This document shows, one piece after another, positions 19,854 through 27,925 of a stretch of 51,969 nt of DNA. Position 1 is the first letter of the stretch. The number at the start of each line of letters is the position of its first letter. The notes under the pieces are model-generated. The model did not search any database, had not been told where the DNA came from, and was given only the letters and a program-made list of their open reading frames with translations. The translations under genes were made by a program, and so were the position numbers. The stretch is taken from positions 1-51,969 of the forward strand of contig CAYZPW010000010.1 of the NCBI GenBank assembly GCA_964480475.1, written 5' to 3'. The DNA comes from CAYZPW01 sp964480475. Its GTDB lineage: Bacteria > B130-G9.

Positions 19854-20136
19854 CTACTATTGTGGTCCCCCTTCGGGGAACCCAAACGCAGCATCACATC
19901 AACCCTAATTCCACTTGTTCCTTACCCAAAATCACCCCGCACACGTAACAACCCAACACCCATCAGTCAAAAAATACGAAAACTCCTGCGGATAGAGGAG
20001 TTTCCGCAAAGCGAAAACATACAAGGGCGAAATAGGGGAAAAGGAGAAAGAGGAGCCAATGCACTCTCAATGCGTGATTGTTGTAGAATGGGCGGCTCAA
20101 TTGTTATACCTACGAACCATAGTCCCAAAGACACAC

Positions 20137-20144
20137 GGAAGGAG
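20137..20144 (+). promoter_or_regulatory. Ribosome binding site that decides the moxR start
   Basis: GGAAGGAG lies seven bases before ATG at 20152. An upstream in-frame ATG at 20059 has no such site and would add 31 residues unlike the family. Confidence 0.75.
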
Positions 20145-20151
20145 CATCGCA

Positions 20152-21141
20152 ATGGACGTTCTGATAAAGGAATTACACGAACGGGTCAAGCACGAGAGCG
20201 GCTTTATTGACGACATAACGGCCGAGATGCGCAAGGTCATCGTGGGGCAGGACCTCATCATCGATCGGCTGCTGATCGGTCTTTTGGCTGACGGACACAT
20301 TCTGCTCGAGGGGGTTCCCGGACTCGCCAAAACGCTGTCGGTCAAGTCGCTCGCCGGAACGATAACGGCGGGTTTCCAGAGAATACAGTTCACGCCGGAC
20401 CTGCTGCCTGCGGACCTTATCGGCACCATGGTCTATAACCAGAAGACCGGCGAGTTCGCGGCTCATAAAGGCCCGATCTTCTCGAACATCATTCTGGCCG
20501 ACGAGATCAACCGCGCCCCCGCCAAGGTGCAGAGTGCGCTCTTGGAGGCGATGCAGGAGCGTCAGGTAACGATAAGCAAGGAAACATTCAAGCTTGAGCA
20601 GCCGTTTCTGGTGCTGGCGACGCAGAATCCCATCGAGCAGGAGGGAACCTATCCGCTGCCTGAGGCGCAGGTCGATAGGTTCATGCTGAAGGTGCTCATC
20701 TCATATCCCAGCAAGCAGGAGGAGCGGCAAATAATCGACCTGATGACCACGGGCGAGGAGCCACAGGTCAAGCCAGTCGTCGCTCCAGAGCGGATACTCG
20801 ACGCGCGGAAGCTCGTCAACGAGATATACATCGAGGACAAGCTCAAGGACTACATCGTCGAGATAGTCTTTGCGTCCCGCTTCCCAGCCAAATACGGCCT
20901 CCACGAGCTAACGCCAATGATCGAATACGGCGCCTCACCTCGCGCCTCGATCTACTTGACAACTGCGGCCAAGACGCACGCCTTCCTCCGCCATCGCGGC
21001 TACGTTATCCCTGACGACATCAAGGCTGTCGCGCCCGACATCCTGCGCCACCGCATCATCCTCACGTATGAGGCCGAGGCGCAAGAAAAAACCTCCGACG
21101 ACATCATCAAGACGATCCTGGACAGCATCGAGGTGCCGTAG
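20152..21141 (+). CDS. moxR: MoxR-family AAA+ ATPase
   Basis: The 329-residue protein matches MoxR/RavA-type ATPases in length and motifs: KVIVGQD at the N-terminus, Walker A GVPGLAKT, FTPDLLPADLIGTM, Walker B IILADEINRAPAKVQSALL, sensor 1 region LVLATQNPIEQEGTYPLPEAQVDRF, and a C-terminal GASPRAS sensor 2 helix. MoxR ATPases act as chaperone-like maturation factors for VWA-domain partners and are usually the first gene of Bat operons, followed by a DUF58 gene. Here the nearest VWA gene is 7.7 kb upstream on the other strand and there is no DUF58 gene. The glutamine in place of the usual motif residue at NPIEQEGTYPLPEAQ is normal for the family. Start was chosen by the GGAAGGAG site. Confidence 0.93.
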   Translation: MDVLIKELHERVKHESGFIDDITAEMRKVIVGQDLIIDRLLIGLLADGHILLEGVPGLAKTLSVKSLAGTITAGFQRIQFTPDLLPADLIGTMVYNQKTGEFAAHKGPIFSNIILADEINRAPAKVQSALLEAMQERQVTISKETFKLEQPFLVLATQNPIEQEGTYPLPEAQVDRFMLKVLISYPSKQEERQIIDLMTTGEEPQVKPVVAPERILDARKLVNEIYIEDKLKDYIVEIVFASRFPAKYGLHELTPMIEYGASPRASIYLTTAAKTHAFLRHRGYVIPDDIKAVAPDILRHRIILTYEAEAQEKTSDDIIKTILDSIEVP

Positions 21142-21293
21142 GAGGTAAGAGGGGCAGGACGTAAGAAGTGGTCTTTGACAATTGCAGGTTTAACGGTCAT
21201 GCTTTGAATTACGTGGCAAGTCCAGACGGTCTTGCTGGATCGAGATTCTATCTCAAATATGTTGCCTGCTTCTCTGTTTAGAGGGTTCTATGG

Positions 21294-22517
21294 ATGTTCA
21301 AGGAAATAAGAATCAAGGGCTTCCGAACACACGTAGATACGAAATTGGAGCTCGGACCTATTACGCTTCTAATAGGACCGAACAACGCTGGTAAGTCGAA
21401 TTTCCTGCAGGGGATCAGTCATTTCGCACGGCTAATCGCAAGAGGAGACCGTGTGGCCGGCAATGATCTTCACCCTTATATCCACCGGCTTGCATCCGGT
21501 TCAGACTTGGGTGCTTCTTGGGTTTTCACTTGCCCCCATTGCGATATGGAGTACGAAATCGATCTGTATGAAGACGAGAATGGGGTGGGCTGTAGAGAGA
21601 AAATACGCTTCGCTGAAAAGGATGGCGAAAGCGAGAGTTTCGAGTCCGGATGGACGGCACGGACGGACAGAATGGGATTGCAGCATGAAGTCGGAGCGAG
21701 TCCGGATTCGGAGCATTTGAGTGCGGTCGGGGATGTATTTCGGGACCTCGCCAGCTGTCAGGCCTACCACTTCCAGCCGGCGTTTCTTAAGGGCGAAGCG
21801 GGCGATTCAGAAGCTGTCAATGGCTGGCTGGACCTGAGTATCTCCACTCAACTGGGTTATAGGGGAGAGCATCTGCAGGATGTGCTCCACCGTGTTCAGC
21901 AAGAGGACCAGAGGACCTACAATCGCTTTGTGTCCTCGCTTAGGAGGTTTGAGCCCAGTTTCCAGGGGCTTGGATATGATGAGCAACTGAAGCAGACGAC
22001 TTGGCTGTTTGACTTAGGTCGTGTGCCGCCGCGGCCTGACGAATTCCCGCCCGACATAATATCGGATGGCATATTGAGAGCTGCGGCTATTTCCCTCTTA
22101 TCGTCCACGGAGAGGCCACCAGCCTTGATTATGATAGAGGAGATCGAGAATGGAATCAGCCAGAAAAACCTCGGACGGTTTCTTGGGTGGCTACGGCAGG
22201 CGGCTGGATTGCATGATTCCAGCGATAGAGGCTACAACACACAGTTCATTCTGACCTCTCACAGTCCCTCGGTGCTTTTTGAGTTTTCTGAGCATCTGAA
22301 TGATGTCCATTACATGCGACTCGAAAGGCGAGGCTACAAGAGCGTAGTGAGGAACCTTAACTCGGCCCTGCTTGGATTTGTCGATTTGGGCACGGTCGAT
22401 GGGGAAGTAGAGAATAGAGATGGCAAGGATGTTGTGATTCTGTCGCCACAGGACCTTATGAACCTCTGGTACAGCGGAGTCATTGGCGGTGAGCCGGTTA
22501 ACGAACACAAAAGATAG
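21294..22517 (+). CDS. AAA-family ATPase, OLD/RecF-like (candidate defence or stress system)
   Basis: The 407-residue protein begins MFKEIRIKGFRTHVDTKLEL, the standard start of SMC/RecF/OLD-like ATPases. Walker A is GPNNAGKS (28-35). A CPHC pair at about 80-83 occurs inside the insertion after the first helices; a second Cys pair is not obvious, so metal binding is unproven. Walker B LIMIEEIENGISQ is near 270, and the H-loop-like LTSHSPSVLFEF is near 320. There is no TOPRIM domain within this protein, unlike full-length OLD nucleases; a possible TOPRIM partner is encoded next, overlapping by 35 bases. ATPase-plus-effector pairs of this sort are frequent in phage defence and abortive infection systems, but function here is inferred from resemblance only. 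Confidence 0.8.
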   Translation: MFKEIRIKGFRTHVDTKLELGPITLLIGPNNAGKSNFLQGISHFARLIARGDRVAGNDLHPYIHRLASGSDLGASWVFTCPHCDMEYEIDLYEDENGVGCREKIRFAEKDGESESFESGWTARTDRMGLQHEVGASPDSEHLSAVGDVFRDLASCQAYHFQPAFLKGEAGDSEAVNGWLDLSISTQLGYRGEHLQDVLHRVQQEDQRTYNRFVSSLRRFEPSFQGLGYDEQLKQTTWLFDLGRVPPRPDEFPPDIISDGILRAAAISLLSSTERPPALIMIEEIENGISQKNLGRFLGWLRQAAGLHDSSDRGYNTQFILTSHSPSVLFEFSEHLNDVHYMRLERRGYKSVVRNLNSALLGFVDLGTVDGEVENRDGKDVVILSPQDLMNLWYSGVIGGEPVNEHKR

Positions 22518-23232
22518 AACCCGGTATCTGGGCATAATAGCCGACGGGCCCACGGACCAGGAGATCATGGCCAGGTTTCTCAAGTCCCTTGTAGAGCCCG
22601 CGGGGCCATGTGAAGAGAGAATGATCGGCAAAGACCTAAGTGTCCCGATGTCTCAGTTCAGAAAGAAGGCCTCGAACACTAACCAATATGGCCTATTTAC
22701 GGACCCTGCGATCAAACTGAGAAAAGCGATCGTGAGTGTCATTCATAGCTCGGTTGGCGAGTTCAAGGATGGCATTTCAAGGGGTTTATGCCATTCCGAT
22801 GTGCTCCTTCTCAACACGGACGCCGAATGGCCAATCAAGGCTCAGAACGAGTGGCACGAAATAGAGCGGATTGCGGTCATATACCGGATCTTTGATGGAG
22901 CGATATCGGAGTTCTACAACGCTCCCGGCAATCGCCTGAACTGGGAGTGCCTGCCGCTTGTTATTCCTTTGGTTCTGTTCCCCAGTACGGATGTCCTGAT
23001 TGCAGCCGCCAGAAGCGTCAGCTTTGAATTCCGTGGTAAGAAAGCTCCATGGCTCAAGGAGAAGCTCTATGGTTGCTCTGACTTCACTCAACTGCGGCCG
23101 GAGGATCTTGAGAACAAGGCCCTCAGGTATCTGACCTATGATGCATGCAGGCGGATATATTCATCCCTTCCAGAGGCTCGCATGCTCCTTCGGATACTGA
23201 CTTGGCCCCGTGGGCCTCTTACTTCCGCTTAA
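22483..23232 (+). CDS. Hypothetical TOPRIM-like partner of the AAA ATPase
   Basis: The 249-residue protein overlaps the ATPase gene by 35 bases; starts are TTG at 22483 or GTG at 22489, the latter better spaced from GGAG (22476-22479). Near the N-terminus YLGIIADGPTDQEIMARFL resembles the first TOPRIM or DUF4276/DUF4435 strand (hydrophobic strand, then EGxTD), with Asp instead of Glu. Later DVLLLNTDAEWP could supply the second acidic pair, and PLVIPLVLFPSTDVLIAA is a hydrophobic strand as in such proteins. I do not recognise the family with certainty. The gene ends TAA, overlapping by one base the ATG of the DUF433 gene. A nuclease- or nucleotide-acting role coupled to the ATPase is an inference. 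Confidence 0.6.
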   Translation: MAVSRLTNTKDRTRYLGIIADGPTDQEIMARFLKSLVEPAGPCEERMIGKDLSVPMSQFRKKASNTNQYGLFTDPAIKLRKAIVSVIHSSVGEFKDGISRGLCHSDVLLLNTDAEWPIKAQNEWHEIERIAVIYRIFDGAISEFYNAPGNRLNWECLPLVIPLVLFPSTDVLIAAARSVSFEFRGKKAPWLKEKLYGCSDFTQLRPEDLENKALRYLTYDACRRIYSSLPEARMLLRILTWPRGPLTSA

Positions 23233-23480
23233 TGAGAATGAGGCGTAGCTTAGCGAACTGGCGAGAACACATCGTCAGCACACCCGATGTGCTTCGTGGC
23301 AAGCCCCGAATCAAGGGGACGAGGATCGAAGTAAGCCTTGTTCTGGACTATTTGGCAGCAGGGAGGACTGCGGCCGAGATCATGGAGGAATTCCCTGACC
23401 TGACTGAGGAGCAGATCACGGCCTGTCTGGCGTACGCGCGAGAGGTTCCCCATCAAAGCGAGTCTGGTATTACGGCTTGA
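23232..23480 (+). CDS. DUF433-family protein (VapB45-like antitoxin type)
   Basis: The 82-residue protein is a textbook DUF433 domain: HIVSTPDVLRGKPRIKGTRI, then VSLVLDYLAAGRTAAEIMEEFPDLTEEQITACLAYAREV. DUF433 proteins are DNA-binding helical proteins, often the antitoxin next to a PIN-like DUF5615 toxin. No such toxin gene follows; instead an ADP-ribosylglycohydrolase gene starts within its stop codon (TTGA). The ATG at 23232 shares one base with the stop of the preceding gene, so the frame upstream to 23145 is not part of it. Its role may be transcriptional control of the unit or an antitoxin role with a non-canonical partner; neither is shown by the sequence. Confidence 0.85.
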   Translation: MRMRRSLANWREHIVSTPDVLRGKPRIKGTRIEVSLVLDYLAAGRTAAEIMEEFPDLTEEQITACLAYAREVPHQSESGITA

Positions 23481-24484
23481 CCCAGGATAGCGCCGCCAGG
23501 CTGAACAGGTACCTCGGGTGCATGTTGGGCGTGGCGATTGGGGATGCGCTCGGTGCGCCGGTCGAGTTCATGTCGCTCGATGAGATCAAGCGGACCTTTG
23601 GCAAAAGCGGCGTTGCGGATTTCCATCCTTATCGAGGCTTTGCGGCAGGTTGCTATACCGACGACACACAGATGACGCTTGCGACCGCTCTCGGCTGCAT
23701 CGACGCGCACCAGATATGGCAGGAAAAGGGCGTCCGCGACGCGGCTGACGTCGTCTATCGGCGATACTTGGAGTGGTTCGAGACGCAGAAGGACCCAGCA
23801 CAGCGCAGAGGTCCCGGGATGACTTGCCTGTCGGCTCTTGGCAGCGGCCAGATGGGTACAACCGAGAAACCGTTCAACGACAGCAAGGGATGCGGCGGCG
23901 TGATGCGCATGGCGCCCGTGGGGCTTTCGTTCCCGACCGACGAGGCGTTCCGATATGGCGCAGAGTTCGGAGCCATCACCCACGGCCACCCGTCCGGTTA
24001 CTTGACCGCCGGCTTTCTCGCCGAAATGATCGCTCATCTCATCAGAGACAAGCCGATCAGCGACGCAATTGAGCTCTGCAAGGAGCGCCTCGTCCAGTGG
24101 GACCGCCACGAGGAGACGCTTGAAATGGTGAACCTGTCCCAGAGGCTTGCCGAGAGCGATAAGCGTGTCGAAGAGGCGATCCCGGCGATCGGCCAGGGCT
24201 GGGTCGCGGAGGAGGCGCTGGGCATTGCGGTTTATTGTGCGCTCAGGTTTCCCGACGACTTCGCGGCCAGCGTTTTGGCCGCCGTCAATCATTCCGGTGA
24301 CAGCGATTCGACTGGCGCCATCTGCGGAGCGATTCTGGGGGCTTACCAGGGTGTCGATGCGATTCCAGACCGTTGGGTTGACTGTGTTGAGAACTCGGAC
24401 TACATCCAAAGACTCGCTGCCGACATGTTCAAGTTGTTCGCCAAGAACGAGGCGCTTTCTTTCGACGAGAATCCGCCGAACTGA
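23477..24484 (+). CDS. ADP-ribosylglycohydrolase (DraG/ARH family)
   Basis: The 335-residue protein has the ARH layout. N-terminal GCMLGVAIGDALGAPVEFM is followed by GCYTDDTQMTLA with the DDT metal-binding residues, a central NDSKGCGGVMRMAPVGL segment, and the C-terminal HSGDSDSTGAICGAILGAYQG, which supplies the second set of metal ligands. The enzymes remove ADP-ribose from proteins, nucleic acids or small molecules using two divalent metals. Start is TTG at 23477, in a TTGA overlap with the DUF433 stop; no better ATG precedes the first conserved motif. This gene ends the tightly packed ATPase / TOPRIM-like / DUF433 series, which suggests ADP-ribosylation is linked to that system. A transferase gene is not found nearby. 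Confidence 0.88.
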   Translation: MTQDSAARLNRYLGCMLGVAIGDALGAPVEFMSLDEIKRTFGKSGVADFHPYRGFAAGCYTDDTQMTLATALGCIDAHQIWQEKGVRDAADVVYRRYLEWFETQKDPAQRRGPGMTCLSALGSGQMGTTEKPFNDSKGCGGVMRMAPVGLSFPTDEAFRYGAEFGAITHGHPSGYLTAGFLAEMIAHLIRDKPISDAIELCKERLVQWDRHEETLEMVNLSQRLAESDKRVEEAIPAIGQGWVAEEALGIAVYCALRFPDDFAASVLAAVNHSGDSDSTGAICGAILGAYQGVDAIPDRWVDCVENSDYIQRLAADMFKLFAKNEALSFDENPPN

Positions 24485-24586
24485 CCTGTCTCGTTCGCTG
24501 GGCCGGCCGAATGAGACCGACTCAGAAGCGCTCCTGGATAGATTGTCTTGAATGCCATGCCTGGTGGGTCTTATCATGTTCCCGAC

Positions 24587-27500
24587 ATGGCACGACTCAG
24601 AATATGCCTTGGGCCAGTCGGCTCAGCCAAGAATCGGCGTTTCAGGGAAGAGCTGAAACAGCGCCTCAGGCAAGATAGGGCGGATTCCCTGCTGTATCTT
24701 GTCCCGAGCCGTTCGTTCGCCAAGCAGATCGAGAAAGCGATTCTCGACGAGCTGCCCGGCTTCTTCTCGTTCCCGCTCATCACGTTCGGGCCCCTTTTCA
24801 GGGACCTTTTCTCCGCTTTGCAGCACAAGAGAAATCTCATCAGCGACGCCGCGCGGGACGCTTTAATGATCGGGCTTGTCGAAAACGCGAGGAAGGATGG
24901 TTCGCTCTCCGTCATAGGCGCCTCGGCTGCCGGTCGAGGGATGAGCAGAACCCTCAAGAGGCTATTCGCCACGTTCGGGAGGCATTCGCTGACATCGCCG
25001 GGAGACATAAGAAGAATCACCGGCAAGCAATCTGCGCGGCGCATCAGCAAGCTCAATGACGCTCTAATCGTTTATGGCAGGTATCGCGCCGCCCTTGAGC
25101 GAAATGGACTGATAGATGCGGAACATGCTGGCGTCCTCGTTTGCGAGGCGCTGTCGCAGGGGCACGAGGGGCTGGCCAAGAGGCTTCAAGGCGTGGAACT
25201 GATGATCGTTGAGGGCTTCTTCAGTTTCTCCCCGCTCGAGGAGCGCTTGCTTCTATCTCTCATCAAGGCGTTGCCCGAGAGTTGGGTGAGCCTGGACCTC
25301 GTGCCACAGGGTTCAGATGAGGTCTTCGAGCTCCCCAGGCGGACACTTGCGGCGCTTGAGACACTTTCCGGCTCGGTCGAGGTCAAGATCGAGCGATTCT
25401 CTGCGGCGGACGACTCAAGAGCTGCTAGACCGCAGATCGCCAACCGCATATACTCCGACTATCCCCCTCAGGTATTGTCTCAAAGCACCAACGAGCCTAG
25501 CCCTCATGGGGAGCCGCCCGCCGGTGTCCACATCGTTGAGGCGGCCGACCCCAGGCGGGAGTTACGTGGGATGGCCAAGGCCATCAAGATGCTGATTGTG
25601 GACGGGAGATGCAAGCCCCGACGCATCGTCGTCTCGTTCCCACAGTTGGCCGAACGCGAGCGCGACGTGCGAAAGATGCTCTCGGAATATGGGATACCCG
25701 TCATGGGCCCAGAGACGCTTCTTGTGCTGCACTCAGCCGCTGTTCGCGCGTTTCTGTCGGTGCTCGACATGGTTCAAGAGGGCTTCCGCCGAGACGATGT
25801 GCTTGAGTTCCTGAGATGCCCCTTCCTTCGTCCCGAGGCCTTGATCAAGCAAACCGGCGACGGACACCCGAAACCGATTAACCCGGAATACATAGACGCC
25901 CAGACGAGGAAGGCGAGGATTCAGGGTGGCGGCGCAGGGGGTATCGAGAGCTTCCGAGTGGGTTTCGCCGCGCTTCGCGCGCGGATGGCGGAGTCGCGAG
26001 CCTCGGGGGATGACGCCGACACTAAGAGCAAGAAGCTGGCAACCCACGACGAGCGGACGGGCGCTCTCCTTCAGGTCCTAGAGGCGTTGCGAGCGAGGCT
26101 CGGAGGGCCATTCGCGCCGGGCTCCTTCTGCGACGTCTGTTTGAAGCTCATTTCGGAGCTTGAGATCGCACAGCGACTCGCCGTGGCATTTCATAAAAGC
26201 GAAAACCCCAACATGGTCCGAGGGGAACTGAAGGCTCTGTCGAGGTTCATAGAAACGGTTGAGGAGGTCTCCAAGGGGCTTGCCGCCGGTGGCATCTCTG
26301 AGGCGCCGCTGACCCTTCTGCGTTCGGCAGTCCTCTCTGGGTTGAAGAACGAGCGAGTCAAGACTCCCGCGGCGTCGGAGGGTGTCCGGCTTCCGCCAAT
26401 GAAAGAGGCCTGGCTTTCGCCCTGCGACTATCTCTTCTGTGGGGGTCTTACGGAGGCTGCGTTCCCTGGCCCTGTCCGGGGCGATGTCCTCCTCCCGATG
26501 GACGCGAGGACGCGTCTTGGATTAAGGCCCCTTGACGAGAAGGTGAGGGAGAGCAAGTTCCTCAGCCACTCGCTGCTGCTGCGGCCCCAAGAAGGTGTAT
26601 GCTTGTCGTATCCCACGTCGGTCGATGAGAAGCCTACGCTGCGTGCAACGTGCCTCCATGAGATAGAGACGGCTGGGAGCATTGCACCGGTCCGGTGGGA
26701 AGAACTGGGCGCCGGGCATGAGGCCCCCTGCGCCGCCGATGAGCTCCAATCGGTGCTGGGTTCCTGGGCACGTAGCCGTCAGACAGCTGTTTCGGATGAG
26801 CTCCTGCGGCAGTCGCTTGCCCTTGTTATTCAAAGCAGCCAGGACACTAGGGCCGGATGCGTGACCCCGCGCGGGCTCGTCAGACGCCTCGAGTCGTCCA
26901 TGGACCTGGCCACCGACGGGTCGCGATTCGACGGCAAGCTCTCGGAGTCGCTGGCGGCGCACATTCGTAACCTCATGACCGACGAGGAGCTCTCCAAATT
27001 GCACGGGCAACCCGTGCTCTATCTCTCGCGCTCGGCTCTTGAAGAATACGTTAACTGCCCTTTTAAGTTCTTCGCCAGGCGCATTTTGGGGCTTGAACCT
27101 GAGGAGGAATTCGACCCCGACGTTCCACCGAAGGACATCGGAACGCTAATCCATCAAATCCTGTATTCGTTCTACGACGGCAGGCGTCAGCAGGACGGCT
27201 CGATCAGTCCGGTAACACCAAGCAATCTGGACGAGGCCCGCACCCACCTGCTTGAGACCGCGAGAGAACACGTCAGGATGAGAGTAACGCCTGGTTTCCC
27301 AAGGGGTAGGGTTTCCTCTTTGCTGCTTGCGCCCGGCGGGCTGCTCGATGCTTTCCTGGAGAACGAAGCCGCCGAGCAGCAGGGCTGGCGACCTGTAGCC
27401 CTGGAGTGCTCCTTTGGAGGCAGCAAGCACGCGAAACGCGCCTCTGAGCGCCTCAGCCAGGACCCGCTGCTCCTGAGGTGTGAGGTTGACGGACGGGAGG

Positions 27501-27922
27501 AGATCGTCGCGATCAACGGGATCATCGACCGACTGGACGTGAGGATTGAGGGCGAACGAACGGCATATCGCGTGCTGGATTACAAGACAGGGGCCATCCC
27601 ACAACCGAAGGAGATAAGGGAGGGCACTTCGCTCCAGCTGCCGATCTACGTGGCTGCGATACGGCAGATACTTGGGTCTGACGCCACGGCCGGCTACTAC
27701 ATTCTCTCGGAAACGAGGAAGATGGGGATAAAGGACTACGTCAAGCAACAGACGCTTGACACTGCCGTTGAGAACCTCGGTCGCGTGGTGTCGGACATCT
27801 TGAGAGGAGTCCTTGCGGGCGATTTTGCGCCTCGGCCCCTGAATGACAATGTCCGATTGTGTTCCTACTGCGATTTCCGGGCTACATGCAGAATGACCTG
27901 CGTTGGGTCAGGCAGGGTGTAA
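24587..27922 (+). CDS. addB: AddB-type ATP-dependent nuclease subunit with Fe-S cysteines
   Basis: The 1111-residue product (from ATG at 24587, which starts directly with the first strand MARLRICLGP; the frame is open from TTG 24548) has AddB architecture. An inactive-looking helicase-like N-terminus is followed by a long middle region and a C-terminal PD-(D/E)XK nuclease. The Walker A position reads GPVGSAKN, lacking the usual GK(S/T), so ATP binding here is doubtful. The nuclease domain has VLDYKTG near 997. Cys824 (in NCPFKFF) together with Cys1092, Cys1095 and Cys1101 (Cys-x2-Cys-x5-Cys) matches the [4Fe-4S] cluster known from AddB and Cas4. With AddA it should resect double-strand DNA ends for recombination. 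The next gene starts three bases after the stop. Confidence 0.9.
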   Translation: MARLRICLGPVGSAKNRRFREELKQRLRQDRADSLLYLVPSRSFAKQIEKAILDELPGFFSFPLITFGPLFRDLFSALQHKRNLISDAARDALMIGLVENARKDGSLSVIGASAAGRGMSRTLKRLFATFGRHSLTSPGDIRRITGKQSARRISKLNDALIVYGRYRAALERNGLIDAEHAGVLVCEALSQGHEGLAKRLQGVELMIVEGFFSFSPLEERLLLSLIKALPESWVSLDLVPQGSDEVFELPRRTLAALETLSGSVEVKIERFSAADDSRAARPQIANRIYSDYPPQVLSQSTNEPSPHGEPPAGVHIVEAADPRRELRGMAKAIKMLIVDGRCKPRRIVVSFPQLAERERDVRKMLSEYGIPVMGPETLLVLHSAAVRAFLSVLDMVQEGFRRDDVLEFLRCPFLRPEALIKQTGDGHPKPINPEYIDAQTRKARIQGGGAGGIESFRVGFAALRARMAESRASGDDADTKSKKLATHDERTGALLQVLEALRARLGGPFAPGSFCDVCLKLISELEIAQRLAVAFHKSENPNMVRGELKALSRFIETVEEVSKGLAAGGISEAPLTLLRSAVLSGLKNERVKTPAASEGVRLPPMKEAWLSPCDYLFCGGLTEAAFPGPVRGDVLLPMDARTRLGLRPLDEKVRESKFLSHSLLLRPQEGVCLSYPTSVDEKPTLRATCLHEIETAGSIAPVRWEELGAGHEAPCAADELQSVLGSWARSRQTAVSDELLRQSLALVIQSSQDTRAGCVTPRGLVRRLESSMDLATDGSRFDGKLSESLAAHIRNLMTDEELSKLHGQPVLYLSRSALEEYVNCPFKFFARRILGLEPEEEFDPDVPPKDIGTLIHQILYSFYDGRRQQDGSISPVTPSNLDEARTHLLETAREHVRMRVTPGFPRGRVSSLLLAPGGLLDAFLENEAAEQQGWRPVALECSFGGSKHAKRASERLSQDPLLLRCEVDGREEIVAINGIIDRLDVRIEGERTAYRVLDYKTGAIPQPKEIREGTSLQLPIYVAAIRQILGSDATAGYYILSETRKMGIKDYVKQQTLDTAVENLGRVVSDILRGVLAGDFAPRPLNDNVRLCSYCDFRATCRMTCVGSGRV

Positions 27923-27925
27923 GTC

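Larger units (their letters stand above)
19493..20151. other. Repeat block between tRNA-Leu and moxR
   Basis: No gene is seen. It holds two inverted 19-base hairpins (19708-19726 and 19835-19853), several CCCTGAAGGGG-type hairpins, and two minus-strand GGAAACTCCTCTxTCCG segments (19622-19638 and 19989-20006). The segment from about 19880 to 20050 is AC-rich on the plus strand. The moxR ribosome site is at 20137-20144. Confidence 0.7.

Noticed and set aside
23232..23480. Complete VapBC45-type toxin-antitoxin pair
   Set aside because: The DUF433 gene is clear, but no PIN or DUF5615 toxin gene is next to it; the neighbour is an ADP-ribosylglycohydrolase.
23453..24577. 374-residue open frame opposite the ADP-ribosylglycohydrolase gene
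   Set aside because: The plus strand carries all ARH metal-site motifs; the opposite frame has none and is a codon-bias shadow.
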